The notes under the pieces were generated by a model. It was not told the origin of the DNA and did no database searches. It worked only from the letters and a program-made list of their open reading frames with translations. From an uncultured Eubacterium sp. (GTDB taxonomy: Bacteria > Bacillota > Clostridia > Lachnospirales > Lachnospiraceae), in contig CAKRKO010000029.1 of the NCBI GenBank assembly GCA_934358495.1, positions 1 through 28,721 of the forward strand: a stretch of DNA of 28,721 nucleotides, given 5' to 3'. Shown here piece by piece: positions 22,841-28,721 of this stretch (its first letter is position 1; the number at the start of each line of letters is the position of its first letter). The translations under genes and the position numbers were made by a program.

Positions 22841-23611
22841 ATGGGAAAGACATTATCAATTCAGAACGTAAATAAAAGCTTTACTGTCGATGGACAGAAA
22901 GTAGATGTATTAAAAGATATCAACCTTGAAATTCAGGAAGGCGAGTTTATTGCAATTGTCGGACACAGTGGTTGTGGAAAGAGTACACTGTTAAAAATCA
23001 TCGCAGGTCTTGAAAAAAATGACACTGGAATCGTTACAGCAGACGGAAAAGAAGTCAATGGTCCGGGAATGGATCGTGGCATGATTTTTCAGGAGCACCG
23101 CCTGTTTCCGTGGATGAGCATTGAAAAAAATGTACAGCTTGGATTAAAAGGCCTGAGTAAAGAGGAAAAAACAAAACTCTCAGATCAGTATTTGGAACTG
23201 GTAAAATTAAGTGAATTCAAAAAAGCATATCCAAGTCAGCTTTCCGGTGGTATGTCACAGCGTGCAGCTATCGCAAGATCACTCGTAAGCCAGCCGGAAA
23301 TTCTGCTTCTTGATGAGCCGTTTGGCGCATTAGACGCATTGACCAAGATTGAGTTACAGGAAGAATTACTGAAAATCCGTGAGCGTTTCCACAATACAAT
23401 GCTCATGGTTACACATGATATTGAAGAAGCTGTATTTTTGGCAGACCGTATCGTTGTAATGTCTGCAAGACCGGGGCGTATCAAGGATGTGATAAAAGTA
23501 GAACTTGGTAAATATCGTGACCGTGGAAGCGTTGATTTTGCTCATTACAAAAAGAAAATTTTTGATTACTTCTTTGAAGAAAAAACAGTTGTACCAGAGT
23601 ACAATATATAA
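22841..23611 (+). CDS. ABC importer ATPase (SsuB/TauB-like)
   Basis: A 256-residue ATPase. Walker A is G41-H-S-G-C-G-K-S-T49; the Q-loop is F-Q-E-H-R-L-F-P-W (83-91), with the L-F-P-W extension common in the sulfonate/nitrate/taurine group. The signature L-S-G-G-M-S-Q (134-140), Walker B I-L-L-L-D-E-P (154-160) and H-loop T-H-D-I-E-E-A are all intact. It drives uptake through the permease encoded just upstream and is the last gene of the operon. Confidence 0.93.
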   Translation: MGKTLSIQNVNKSFTVDGQKVDVLKDINLEIQEGEFIAIVGHSGCGKSTLLKIIAGLEKNDTGIVTADGKEVNGPGMDRGMIFQEHRLFPWMSIEKNVQLGLKGLSKEEKTKLSDQYLELVKLSEFKKAYPSQLSGGMSQRAAIARSLVSQPEILLLDEPFGALDALTKIELQEELLKIRERFHNTMLMVTHDIEEAVFLADRIVVMSARPGRIKDVIKVELGKYRDRGSVDFAHYKKKIFDYFFEEKTVVPEYNI

Positions 23612-23620
23612 AAAGCATAC

Positions 23621-23675
23621 AAATCTCTCTGAGTATTCTTGCATGAAAAACGGCAGACATCAGAGAGATTTTTTT
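23621..23675 (+). terminator. Terminator of the trxB-to-ssuB operon
   Basis: The 12-bp perfect stem AAATCTCTCTGA/TCAGAGAGATTT has a 27-base loop and a run of seven T. Confidence 0.85.
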
Positions 23676-23760
23676 CTTTTTGTGAGAAAACGGCAGAGAT
23701 ACCGCTTGTATTTTATTTATAAATAAGGGAAAATAGATGATAAGTGTAAAGGAGATTAAA

Positions 23761-24273
23761 ATGGAAAAGAAAAAAATGCAGGTAGAAGATATTATAAAAT
23801 ATTTGATAAATACACATACAACGATTTCTACAATGGAAAGCTGTACTTCCGGTTTGATTGCTTCTATGATCACAGACACGGAGGGGGCATCTGCGATTTT
23901 CCCAGGTGGATTTGTAACTTATTTAAATGAAACAAAAATCCTGATCGGTGTGGATGAAAAAATAATTGAGCAATATGGTGTTTATTCGCGACAATGTGCA
24001 GAAGCGATGGCAAAAACTGCACAGAAAAAACTTCATACAGATATTGCTATTGGTATCACCGGCACAACCGGAAACATAGATCCAAACAATGCAGATAGTG
24101 TACAGGGCGAGGTATATTTTTGTGTTTATATGGAAGGTAAAGCACATATTTTTGAACTACGGACAGAAGTTGCAAATATGAGCAGGCATGCAATCAAGCA
24201 GATGTATGCGGATGCGGTGTTTGAAAAACTGGGTGAGATACTTGGTATATCAGCTGGGAGTCTTCTCGACTGA
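23761..24273 (+). CDS. CinA C-terminal/PncC-type nicotinamide-nucleotide amidohydrolase
   Basis: A 170-residue stand-alone CinA C-terminal domain. Enzymes of this type hydrolyse NMN to nicotinate mononucleotide in pyridine nucleotide salvage. Family motifs are M-E-S-C-T-S-G-L-I-A near 25-34 with the serine/threonine catalytic region (usually A-E-S-C-T-G-G), G-G-F-V-T-Y, and G-I-T-G-T-T-G near 100. The start is ATG 23761 with AAAGGAG six bases upstream; an earlier in-frame ATG at 23737 lacks a ribosome binding site. The last few codons (I-S-A-G-S-L-L-D-stop) lie inside the family C repeat at 24255-24278, so the natural C-terminus was probably replaced by repeat-derived residues. Confidence 0.86.
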   Translation: MEKKKMQVEDIIKYLINTHTTISTMESCTSGLIASMITDTEGASAIFPGGFVTYLNETKILIGVDEKIIEQYGVYSRQCAEAMAKTAQKKLHTDIAIGITGTTGNIDPNNADSVQGEVYFCVYMEGKAHIFELRTEVANMSRHAIKQMYADAVFEKLGEILGISAGSLLD

Positions 24274-24278
24274 GATAA
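24255..24278 (-). repeat. Family C repeat, copy 2
   Basis: Bases 24255-24278, read on the minus strand, are identical over 24 bases to 13888-13911. The repeat overlaps the 3' end and stop codon of the CinA-C gene. Confidence 0.75.
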
Positions 24279-24288
24279 AAATTTTTTA

Positions 24289-24326
24289 AAGGGCATATGT
24301 CAATAATGTTATTGACATATGCCCTT
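24289..24326 (+). promoter_or_regulatory. Perfect 18-bp inverted repeat, candidate DUF134 operator
   Basis: Two perfect 18-base arms beginning AAGGGCATATGTC are separated only by TG. The right arm contains the -35 box of the promoter for the DUF134 gene, so a bound dimer would control it. The same structure, read as RNA from upstream, could terminate the CinA-C transcript, but no T run follows. Confidence 0.72.
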
Positions 24327-24340
24327 AATTGCGCTAGTAT
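24312..24340 (+). promoter_or_regulatory. Promoter of the DUF134/FeMo-co gene
   Basis: Consensus TTGACA (24312-24317), a 17-base spacer and TAGTAT (24335-24340). The -35 lies inside the inverted repeat at 24289-24326. Confidence 0.75.
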
Positions 24341-24367
24341 ATAAGAAAAGCAAGAAGGGAGCAGTTT

Positions 24368-25141
24368 ATGCCTAGACCAGTAAAATGCAGAAAAGTCTGC
24401 CATTTTCCGAATGTTTTAGAATTTCTGCCGTCAGATGATAATGAGAAAAAAGCACCGATTGTTCTGAGCGTAGATGAGTATGAGACAATCCGCCTTTTGG
24501 ACAAAAAAGGTTATAGCCAGGAGCAGTGTGCTGTATCTATGCAGATTGCAAGAACTACAGTCCAGCGAATTTACGAGATTGCCAGGAAGAAAATAGCAGA
24601 TGCACTTATTGACGGATATCCACTCAGAATTGAGGGCGGAGATATCAGAATCTGCAATGGTCAGAGCAATAACTGTAACCTTGGAGGATGTTACAAGCAG
24701 GAAATTTATCAAAAATATGCAGCAAAAAAAGGAGAGTGTACAATGAGAGTAGCAGTAACATATGAAAATGGACAGATTTTCCAGCATTTTGGACACACAG
24801 AAACATTTAAGATTTATGATGTACAGGAAGGAAAAGTAGTACATTCAGAAGTAGTAGATACGAATGGAAACGGACATGGTGCGTTGGCTGGCGTTCTTAA
24901 CGCATTGAATGCAGATGTTTTAATCTGTGGCGGAATTGGAGGCGGAGCACAGACAGCATTAGCTGCAGCAGGCATTAAGCTTTTCGGAGGCGTTTCCGGA
25001 AATGCGGATGAAGCGGTAGAAGCTTTTATGAAAGGAACACTTGATTATAATGCAGATGTTAAGTGTTCTCATCACGAGCACAATCACGGAGAAGGACATA
25101 CATGTGGCATGCATGGATGTGGAAGCCACAGCTGTCATTAA
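24368..25141 (+). CDS. DUF134 DNA-binding/NifX-like FeMo-co family fusion protein
   Basis: A 257-residue two-domain protein. Residues 1-100 match DUF134: M-P-R-P-V-K-C-R-K-V, and a helix-turn-helix with Y-S-Q-E-Q-C-A-V-S-M-Q-I-A-R-T-T-V-Q-R-I-Y. A Cys-rich linker follows (C-N-G-Q-S-N-N-C-N-L-G-G-C). Residues 126-230 are a dinitrogenase iron-molybdenum cofactor biosynthesis (NifX/NifB-C-terminal) domain with F-Q-H-F-G-H-T-E-T-F and C-G-G-I-G-G-G-A-Q. The C-terminal tail is rich in His and Cys (H-H-E-H-N-H...C-G-M-H-G-C-G), suggesting metal binding. An internal ATG at 24743 has AAAGGAG eight bases upstream and may yield the second domain alone. No nitrogenase genes are visible; a metal or Fe-S sensing/carrying role is inferred. 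AGAAGGGAG precedes ATG 24368. Confidence 0.87.
   Translation: MPRPVKCRKVCHFPNVLEFLPSDDNEKKAPIVLSVDEYETIRLLDKKGYSQEQCAVSMQIARTTVQRIYEIARKKIADALIDGYPLRIEGGDIRICNGQSNNCNLGGCYKQEIYQKYAAKKGECTMRVAVTYENGQIFQHFGHTETFKIYDVQEGKVVHSEVVDTNGNGHGALAGVLNALNADVLICGGIGGGAQTALAAAGIKLFGGVSGNADEAVEAFMKGTLDYNADVKCSHHEHNHGEGHTCGMHGCGSHSCH
24728..24745 (+). promoter_or_regulatory. Internal ribosome binding site and start in the fusion gene
   Basis: AAAGGAG (24728-24734), eight bases, then ATG (24743-24745) in frame at codon 126, exactly where the FeMo-co domain starts (M-R-V-A-V-T-Y-E). Confidence 0.6.
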
Positions 25142-25162
25142 AAAGAATAATAAGCAAACTGG

Positions 25163-25211
25163 CTGCGTTCATGAGCAAGTAGCGAAAGCGGATTGCCCAT
25201 GAACGCTTTAC
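25163..25211 (-). repeat. Palindromic dispersed element, left module only (copy 4)
   Basis: On the minus strand it runs from GTAAAGCG to GAACGCAG and matches the left module of copy 1. It forms its own hairpin: GCGTTCATGGGCAA pairs with TTGCTCATGAACGC through 14 pairs including one G-U, with a 14-base loop. It lies between the convergent DUF134 and ferredoxin genes. Confidence 0.78.
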
Positions 25212-25242
25212 TAATATGTTTGAAAACCAAGTACTATACTAA

Positions 25243-25962
25243 TTATTCCATGATTTTCCCGTCAATGCTTATGGTTACAACTTGCCATGGTATGAATTTT
25301 CCACTATTTTGAAGTGCTTTTTTAGCCGCCTGCTCAAGGCCACCACAGCATGGAACTTCCATTCTTACAATTGTCACGCTTTGAATATTATTATTTTGAA
25401 TGATTTCGGTCAGTTTCTCACTATAATCCACCTGATCTAATTTAGGACAGCCAATTAGTGTTACCTTATTTTGAATAAAATCCTGATGAAAGCTGGCATA
25501 AGCGTAAGCAGTACAATCGGCTGCAATTAAAAGTTTTGCATCATTAAAATACGGTGCACTGACTGGAGCCAGCTTAATCTGTACCGGCCAGTTCTGAAGT
25601 CTTGATACTGAATATTCGGTTGAAGATGGTTTTGCAGGCGCAGGTGCTTCTGATCGCCGAATCTGCATGATTTTAGATCCCGGACAGCCAGAGTGATGGG
25701 ACATTGCCTGGTTCTTGGCAACTATTTTCTTCTGAGCTTCTTTCACGGCTTCTTCATCATATGCAGGGGCTTCTCTTTCCTCAAAAGAAATCGCACCTGT
25801 AGGACATTCCGGGAGACAATCACCAAGTCCGTCACAGAAATGTTCTCTCACCAATTCTGCTTTTCCATTAATGATATCAATAGCACCCTCATGGCAGGCA
25901 GTTGCACAGATACCGCATCCATTACATTTTTCTTTATCGATTCGAATAATCTTTCTTATCAT
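25243..25962 (-). CDS. 2[4Fe-4S] ferredoxin-domain protein
   Basis: A 239-residue cytoplasmic iron-sulfur protein. The N-terminus has two [4Fe-4S] motifs: C-N-G-C-G-I-C-A-T-A-C (13-23) and a variant C-D-G-L-G-D-C-L-P-E-C, with C-P completing the cross pattern. A Lys/Glu-rich linker leads to a C-terminal domain with H-S-G-C-P-G, a hydrophobic A-A-D-C-T-A-Y-A segment, L-I-G-C-P-K-L-D and P-C-C-G-G-L, suggesting further metal or cluster ligands. The function is unknown; an electron-transfer or redox-sensing role is plausible. It is divergent from the Crp/Fnr gene and shares its promoter region, an arrangement that implies regulation by that protein. A GGAGGG ribosome binding site lies five bases before the start. 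Confidence 0.85.
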   Translation of the reverse strand: MIRKIIRIDKEKCNGCGICATACHEGAIDIINGKAELVREHFCDGLGDCLPECPTGAISFEEREAPAYDEEAVKEAQKKIVAKNQAMSHHSGCPGSKIMQIRRSEAPAPAKPSSTEYSVSRLQNWPVQIKLAPVSAPYFNDAKLLIAADCTAYAYASFHQDFIQNKVTLIGCPKLDQVDYSEKLTEIIQNNNIQSVTIVRMEVPCCGGLEQAAKKALQNSGKFIPWQVVTISIDGKIME

Positions 25963-25984
25963 TTTTACCCTCCATCAATAGCAT

Positions 25985-26013
25985 TTAACTTTTGTTTCTG
26001 CTAGAATTATAGT
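25985..26013 (+). promoter_or_regulatory. Candidate promoter of the Crp/Fnr gene
   Basis: TTAACT (25985-25990), a 17-base spacer and TATAGT (26008-26013). The opposite strand carries TATAAT (26005-26010) pointing toward the ferredoxin gene, so the two promoters overlap back to back. Confidence 0.55.
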
Positions 26014-26020
26014 ATGATAA

Positions 26021-26033
26021 ATACAACTTGTAT
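26021..26033. promoter_or_regulatory. Candidate Crp/Fnr operator
   Basis: The perfect palindrome ATACAA-C-TTGTAT lies just downstream of the + strand promoter and upstream of the minus-strand -10. It is placed to repress the regulator gene and to affect the divergent ferredoxin gene. Confidence 0.5.
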
Positions 26034-26060
26034 GTTTGATTTCCAACAGGAGGAATGATT

Positions 26061-26735
26061 TTGAAAAATTTTTTACCCATTCTAAGAAACAATCCATTTT
26101 TTAAAGGTCTTACTGATCATGAGATATTATCTATATTACACTGTGTAAACGCAACAGTGATTTCCAAAGAACGAGATTCATATATTTTCAGAGCAGGAGA
26201 TTCTACCGAAGTAATGGGACTTGTGGTGTCGGGCTGTGTTCTTGTTATGCAGGAAGATCTCTGGGGACATCGGAATATTTTGTCAAAATGTCATGCTGGT
26301 GACTTTTTTGGAGAACCGTATGCAGCAAGCCCGGGAGCTGTTTTAAATATCAGTGTGGTAGCAGATGAGGATTGTGAGATTATTTTCCTAAATATCCAAA
26401 GACTTCTGGTTACTTGCCCAACTGCATGCGAGCATCATCAGAAGCTGATCCGTAATCTGGTCAGTGTCCTGGCAAATAAGATACTGATCCTGAACAATAA
26501 GATTACACATGTTGGAAAGCGAACGACAAGGGATAAAGTATTGTCATATCTGTCTGCAGAGTCCCTCAGACATTCATCGTTATCTTTTGATATTCCTTTT
26601 GATCGGCAGCAGCTGGCAGATTATCTTTGTATTGACCGTGCAGCAATGTCTACAGAGATATCAAAGTTACAAAAAGAAGGATTTATAAAAACAAATCGAA
26701 ATCATTTTGAACTGATGGTTTCTGGGGAAGAGTAG
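26061..26735 (+). CDS. Crp/Fnr family transcriptional regulator
   Basis: A 224-residue regulator with an N-terminal cyclic-nucleotide-binding-type beta-barrel (about 15-125: F-R-A-G-D, then G-D-F-F-G-E-P), a long dimerisation helix (about 130-155) and a C-terminal winged helix-turn-helix (D-R-Q-Q-L-A-D-Y-L-C-I-D-R-A-A-M-S-T-E-I-S-K-L, about 180-203). The Fnr N-terminal cysteine cluster is absent, although cysteines are scattered through the barrel. The start is TTG 26061, seven bases after AGGAGG; ATG 26055 is only one base from the ribosome binding site and is unlikely. The signal is unknown; redox or nitrosative stress would fit the Fe-S neighbour. Confidence 0.9.
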   Translation: MKNFLPILRNNPFFKGLTDHEILSILHCVNATVISKERDSYIFRAGDSTEVMGLVVSGCVLVMQEDLWGHRNILSKCHAGDFFGEPYAASPGAVLNISVVADEDCEIIFLNIQRLLVTCPTACEHHQKLIRNLVSVLANKILILNNKITHVGKRTTRDKVLSYLSAESLRHSSLSFDIPFDRQQLADYLCIDRAAMSTEISKLQKEGFIKTNRNHFELMVSGEE

Positions 26736-26774
26736 GAGATGCAAAAATAGCTTTCTTGTGCGAAATACCAAAAG

Positions 26775-26811
26775 AAGCACCAGAACCGGTGATATGTCGG
26801 AAATGGTGCTT
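26775..26811. terminator. Candidate terminator between convergent genes
   Basis: AAGCACCA/TGGTGCTT forms an 8-bp stem with a 21-base loop. The T run is short on both sides, so termination is only plausible. Confidence 0.45.
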
Positions 26812-26828
26812 TAAGTCAGGATTGTCGT

Positions 26829-27893
26829 TTAGGCTTCCCTGTCGTTAAGGTATTCTGCAAGGCTGTAATACAGTTCTCCCTCTCTTCCGTGTGTCTGTTT
26901 TGCAGCCGTCATGGAATTTAAGATTGCTTCCTGTTCGGCTTCTGCTGCAGCGAGAAAAGCTTGGTTGATGACATGCTCCGGAATTGCTGATAGTTGAAGC
27001 AGTTCCTCCTTGCAGCCGGACGGGATCCGGTTTGCTGTCGTAAAGCCAATCATGACTTCTCCGCTTCCATGTCCCGTATAACCGCCGGTTCGTGCAATGC
27101 CAACCCCTGTTCTTTTCAGAATCCGTTTGAGCTGACGACTTGTCAATGGGAGATCCGTAGCCAGAATGCTCATGATGGAGCCTTTGTCTTCTTCAGATGC
27201 AGCCATAGCATTCTTTTCTTCCTTCCATTCCAGAATTTTTGGACCAACAGCTTCTCTGTTCAGTACAAAATCTTCGGTTGCACCAAAGTTTGACTGAACC
27301 AGAACGCCGATGGTGTATTCCTTTTCACCAATACAAATTATACGGGATGCAGATCCGATTCCACCCTTCATGCCGTAGCAGATGGTACCGGTACCGGCGC
27401 CTACATCCCCTTCTTCGAACTCTTCGGCAGCAGCAGAAAAAGCCTGTCGCACTTCTTTTTCACCAACTGCACGTTTCTGAATCTGGTTGATCCGGCAATC
27501 ATTGCACTCGCCAACGACGGGATTGATGCTCAGGGGTTCCAACCCATCGCTCTGGCACTGTTCGATCACGATACTGACAAGTGCATCCCAAACCTTTCCG
27601 ACATTTAACGTATTTGTAAGGGCGATCGGTGTTTCAAGGGTGCCAAGCTCTTCTACCTGTACCAGACCGGCACTTTTCCCAAATCCATTGTGGACATAGG
27701 CGGCCGCTGTATAGTGATTTGAAAATGCATTGTCCGGTCCAGGGATTATCACGGTCACACCGGTATGATTTTCTTCCATGTTCACAGTACAGTGTCCTAC
27801 CAGTACACCAGGTACATCCGTAATTGCATTTCTTTTTCCTGTTTTCAATCTTCCGGGTATAATTCCAAAGTCCCGAATCCGTTTTTTCTCCAC
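26829..27893 (-). CDS. P1 family peptidase (DmpA-type aminopeptidase)
   Basis: A 354-residue member of the DmpA/BapA group, N-terminal nucleophile-type hydrolases that release N-terminal or beta-amino acids after self-cleavage. Family features are the opening R-D-F-G-I-I-P-G, N-A-I-T-D-V-P-G-V-L-V-G-H, N-P-V-V-G-E-C-N-D, G-A-G-T-G-T near 165-170, and the self-cleavage/nucleophile site G238-S239 in K-G-S-I-M-S-I-L-A-T-D-L-P-L, followed by R-T-G-V-G-I-A-R-T-G. Cleavage would give chains of about 26 and 12 kDa. The start is GTG (27891-27893), eight bases after AAGGAGG. It is a single gene convergent with crp/fnr. No signal peptide is present. Confidence 0.91.
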   Translation of the reverse strand: MEKKRIRDFGIIPGRLKTGKRNAITDVPGVLVGHCTVNMEENHTGVTVIIPGPDNAFSNHYTAAAYVHNGFGKSAGLVQVEELGTLETPIALTNTLNVGKVWDALVSIVIEQCQSDGLEPLSINPVVGECNDCRINQIQKRAVGEKEVRQAFSAAAEEFEEGDVGAGTGTICYGMKGGIGSASRIICIGEKEYTIGVLVQSNFGATEDFVLNREAVGPKILEWKEEKNAMAASEEDKGSIMSILATDLPLTSRQLKRILKRTGVGIARTGGYTGHGSGEVMIGFTTANRIPSGCKEELLQLSAIPEHVINQAFLAAAEAEQEAILNSMTAAKQTHGREGELYYSLAEYLNDREA

Positions 27894-27964
27894 GTTGTTT
27901 TCCTCCTTGGATTTTGGTGGCTATTTCTAATGATTGTATCATAGTTTTTGAAAAATAAAAACGT

Positions 27965-27996
27965 GATGTGCAGTGATTCTGAGAAGAATATGTCAG
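27965..27996 (+). repeat. Family B repeat, copy 2 (partial)
   Basis: The 32 bases differ from 10367-10398 at one position. The right half of the palindrome seen at 10404-10421 is degenerate here, so the hairpin is largely lost. Confidence 0.65.
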
Positions 27997-28100
27997 AACG
28001 CAGTGTTAGAAATTGTGCTGCTTTAGTATATACATCAGTTCATTATGAAATTGTACGAGGAAAATGGAAAAGTGATAATGTAAAAGAAACATATATATTG

Positions 28101-28140
28101 GTTTATCATAATATATGGTATAGAACATATTATGATAAAC
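28101..28140 (+). promoter_or_regulatory. Perfect 14-bp inverted repeat upstream of the ZIP gene
   Basis: GTTTATCATAATAT (28101-28114) and its exact reverse complement (28127-28140) are separated by 12 bases. TTGGTT at 28098 and TATAGA at 28119 could form a promoter with a short spacer. An A/T-rich dyad ahead of a metal transporter suggests a metal-responsive operator; the regulator is unknown. The rest of 27997-28260 holds nothing I can assign with confidence. Confidence 0.55.
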
Positions 28141-28260
28141 GAGATAATACAATGGGGACTCCCTTAAGTAAAGAAAAGATGGGGGAACGTTATGAAAGGG
28201 CTTTTGCCTGATGTATGTGATTTCTTAAATTTTTTTGAGCATATATGGAAGGAAAATATA

Positions 28261-28721
28261 ATGCTAATAAATATTTTTGAAGGCATACTGATTCCATTTG
28301 TTGGAACAACGATAGGATCAACCTGTGTGTTTTTTATGAGACAAACACTTAGTAAATCAGTGCAACGTGCACTTGCAGGGGTTGCGGCAGGTATAATGGT
28401 TGCGGCTTCAATCTGGAGTCTTCTGATTCCGGCAATTAAACAATCTGAGAATATGAAAAATTTATCGTTTATTCCGGCAGTTGCTGGGTTCTGGATTGGT
28501 ATATTGTTTTTACTTGTACTTGATCATTTGATTCCGCATCTTTATGTTGAATGTGATCAGGCAGAGAGACCGAAAAGCAAATTTGGTCGTACTACGATGA
28601 TGGTGTTGGCAGTTACATTACATAACATCCCTGAAGGTATGGCGGTTGGTGTAATGTATGCAGGATTTCTTGCTGAAAATGCACAGATTACAGCAACAAG
28701 TGCACTTGCTTTATCACTTGG
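28261..28721 (+). CDS. ZIP family divalent metal transporter (partial, runs off the window)
   Basis: The first 153 codons of a membrane protein. Hydrophobic segments occur at about 1-25 (I-L-I-P-F-V-G-T-T-I-G-S-T), 40-60 and 75-95. The ZIP signature in TM4, T-L-H-N-I-P-E-G-M-A-V-G-V, supplies the His, Asn and Glu metal ligands. Close relatives are the ZupT/GufA-like transporters of zinc, iron or manganese. The D-H-L-I-P-H-L motif before the cytoplasmic loop also fits this group. ATG 28261 follows AGGA by seven bases and gives the usual N-terminus; the in-frame ATG at 28192, after GGGGGA, would add 23 residues. The 3' end lies beyond the window. Confidence 0.88.
   Translation, partial: MLINIFEGILIPFVGTTIGSTCVFFMRQTLSKSVQRALAGVAAGIMVAASIWSLLIPAIKQSENMKNLSFIPAVAGFWIGILFLLVLDHLIPHLYVECDQAERPKSKFGRTTMMVLAVTLHNIPEGMAVGVMYAGFLAENAQITATSALALSL

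Noticed and set aside
24368..25962. A nitrogen-fixation locus
   Set aside because: The FeMo-co-type domain and the ferredoxin-like protein are not accompanied by nifH, nifD, nifK or nifB. Such domains are common in non-fixing anaerobes.
27948..28211. An 87-codon frame before the ZIP gene
   Set aside because: It starts in the family B repeat, spans the perfect inverted repeat at 28101-28140 and overlaps the alternative ZIP start. No ribosome binding site or family resemblance is seen.

Overview
The window looks like a chromosomal segment from a low-GC, strictly anaerobic Clostridia bacterium, most likely a gut Lachnospiraceae. The basis is gene content (FdhD, a ferredoxin-type sulfite/nitrite reductase, RelQ-type small alarmone synthetase, RumA methyltransferase with Fe-S cysteines, DUF134/FeMo-co-type protein, ZIP transporter), AGGAGG-type ribosome binding sites, A/T-rich promoters and U-tract terminators. 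This placement is by family recognition, not by a database search.

Layout. 1-640: five tRNA genes (Gly-Arg-His-Gln-Lys), a terminator, and a second copy of the tRNA-Lys 3' end plus terminator. 799-962: a palindromic dispersed element. 997-8192: housekeeping genes, namely a small unknown protein, a siroheme reductase, a dCMP-deaminase-type enzyme, NudC, RlmI, RelQ behind a structured leader, and RumA/RlmD. 8193-10153: the 3' remnant of a LysR gene and an MFS transporter. 10323-13299: a palindromic leader and a large membrane c-di-GMP protein with HD-GYP, GGDEF and a degenerate second GGDEF-like domain. 13330-14817: an Rrf2 regulator convergent with fdhD. 14843-16700: a DUF3990 gene (possible ADP-ribosyltransferase-type toxin) bracketed by two identical 82-bp direct repeats, then an HTH protein that may be its antitoxin. 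16883-23675: a LysR regulator and a compact operon trxB-trxA-arylsulfotransferase-ABC transporter (binding lipoprotein, permease, ATPase). 23761-26735: a CinA-C/PncC protein, a DUF134-FeMo-co fusion behind a long palindromic operator, a 2[4Fe-4S] protein and a divergent Crp/Fnr regulator. 26829-28721: a P1 (DmpA-type) peptidase and the start of a ZIP metal transporter.

The most interesting unit is 18048-23675. An arylsulfotransferase with the expected active-site histidines but no signal peptide is co-transcribed with its own thioredoxin reductase, an unusual CKHC thioredoxin and an SsuABC/TauABC-like importer. The periplasmic enterobacterial enzyme is instead encoded with the oxidising DsbL/DsbI pair. 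I infer a cytoplasmic, reductively supported pathway for imported aryl sulfates or related organosulfur compounds, probably controlled by the adjacent LysR protein. The substrate and the role of the thioredoxin are not shown by the sequence.

The second theme is a high density of intergenic palindromic repeats. One modular family starts with GTAAAGCG (four copies, two of them identical), and two further repeat families have two copies each. Several promoters carry overlapping inverted repeats that look like operators: DUF3990, rrf2, DUF134 and crp/fnr; a perfect inverted repeat also precedes the ZIP gene.
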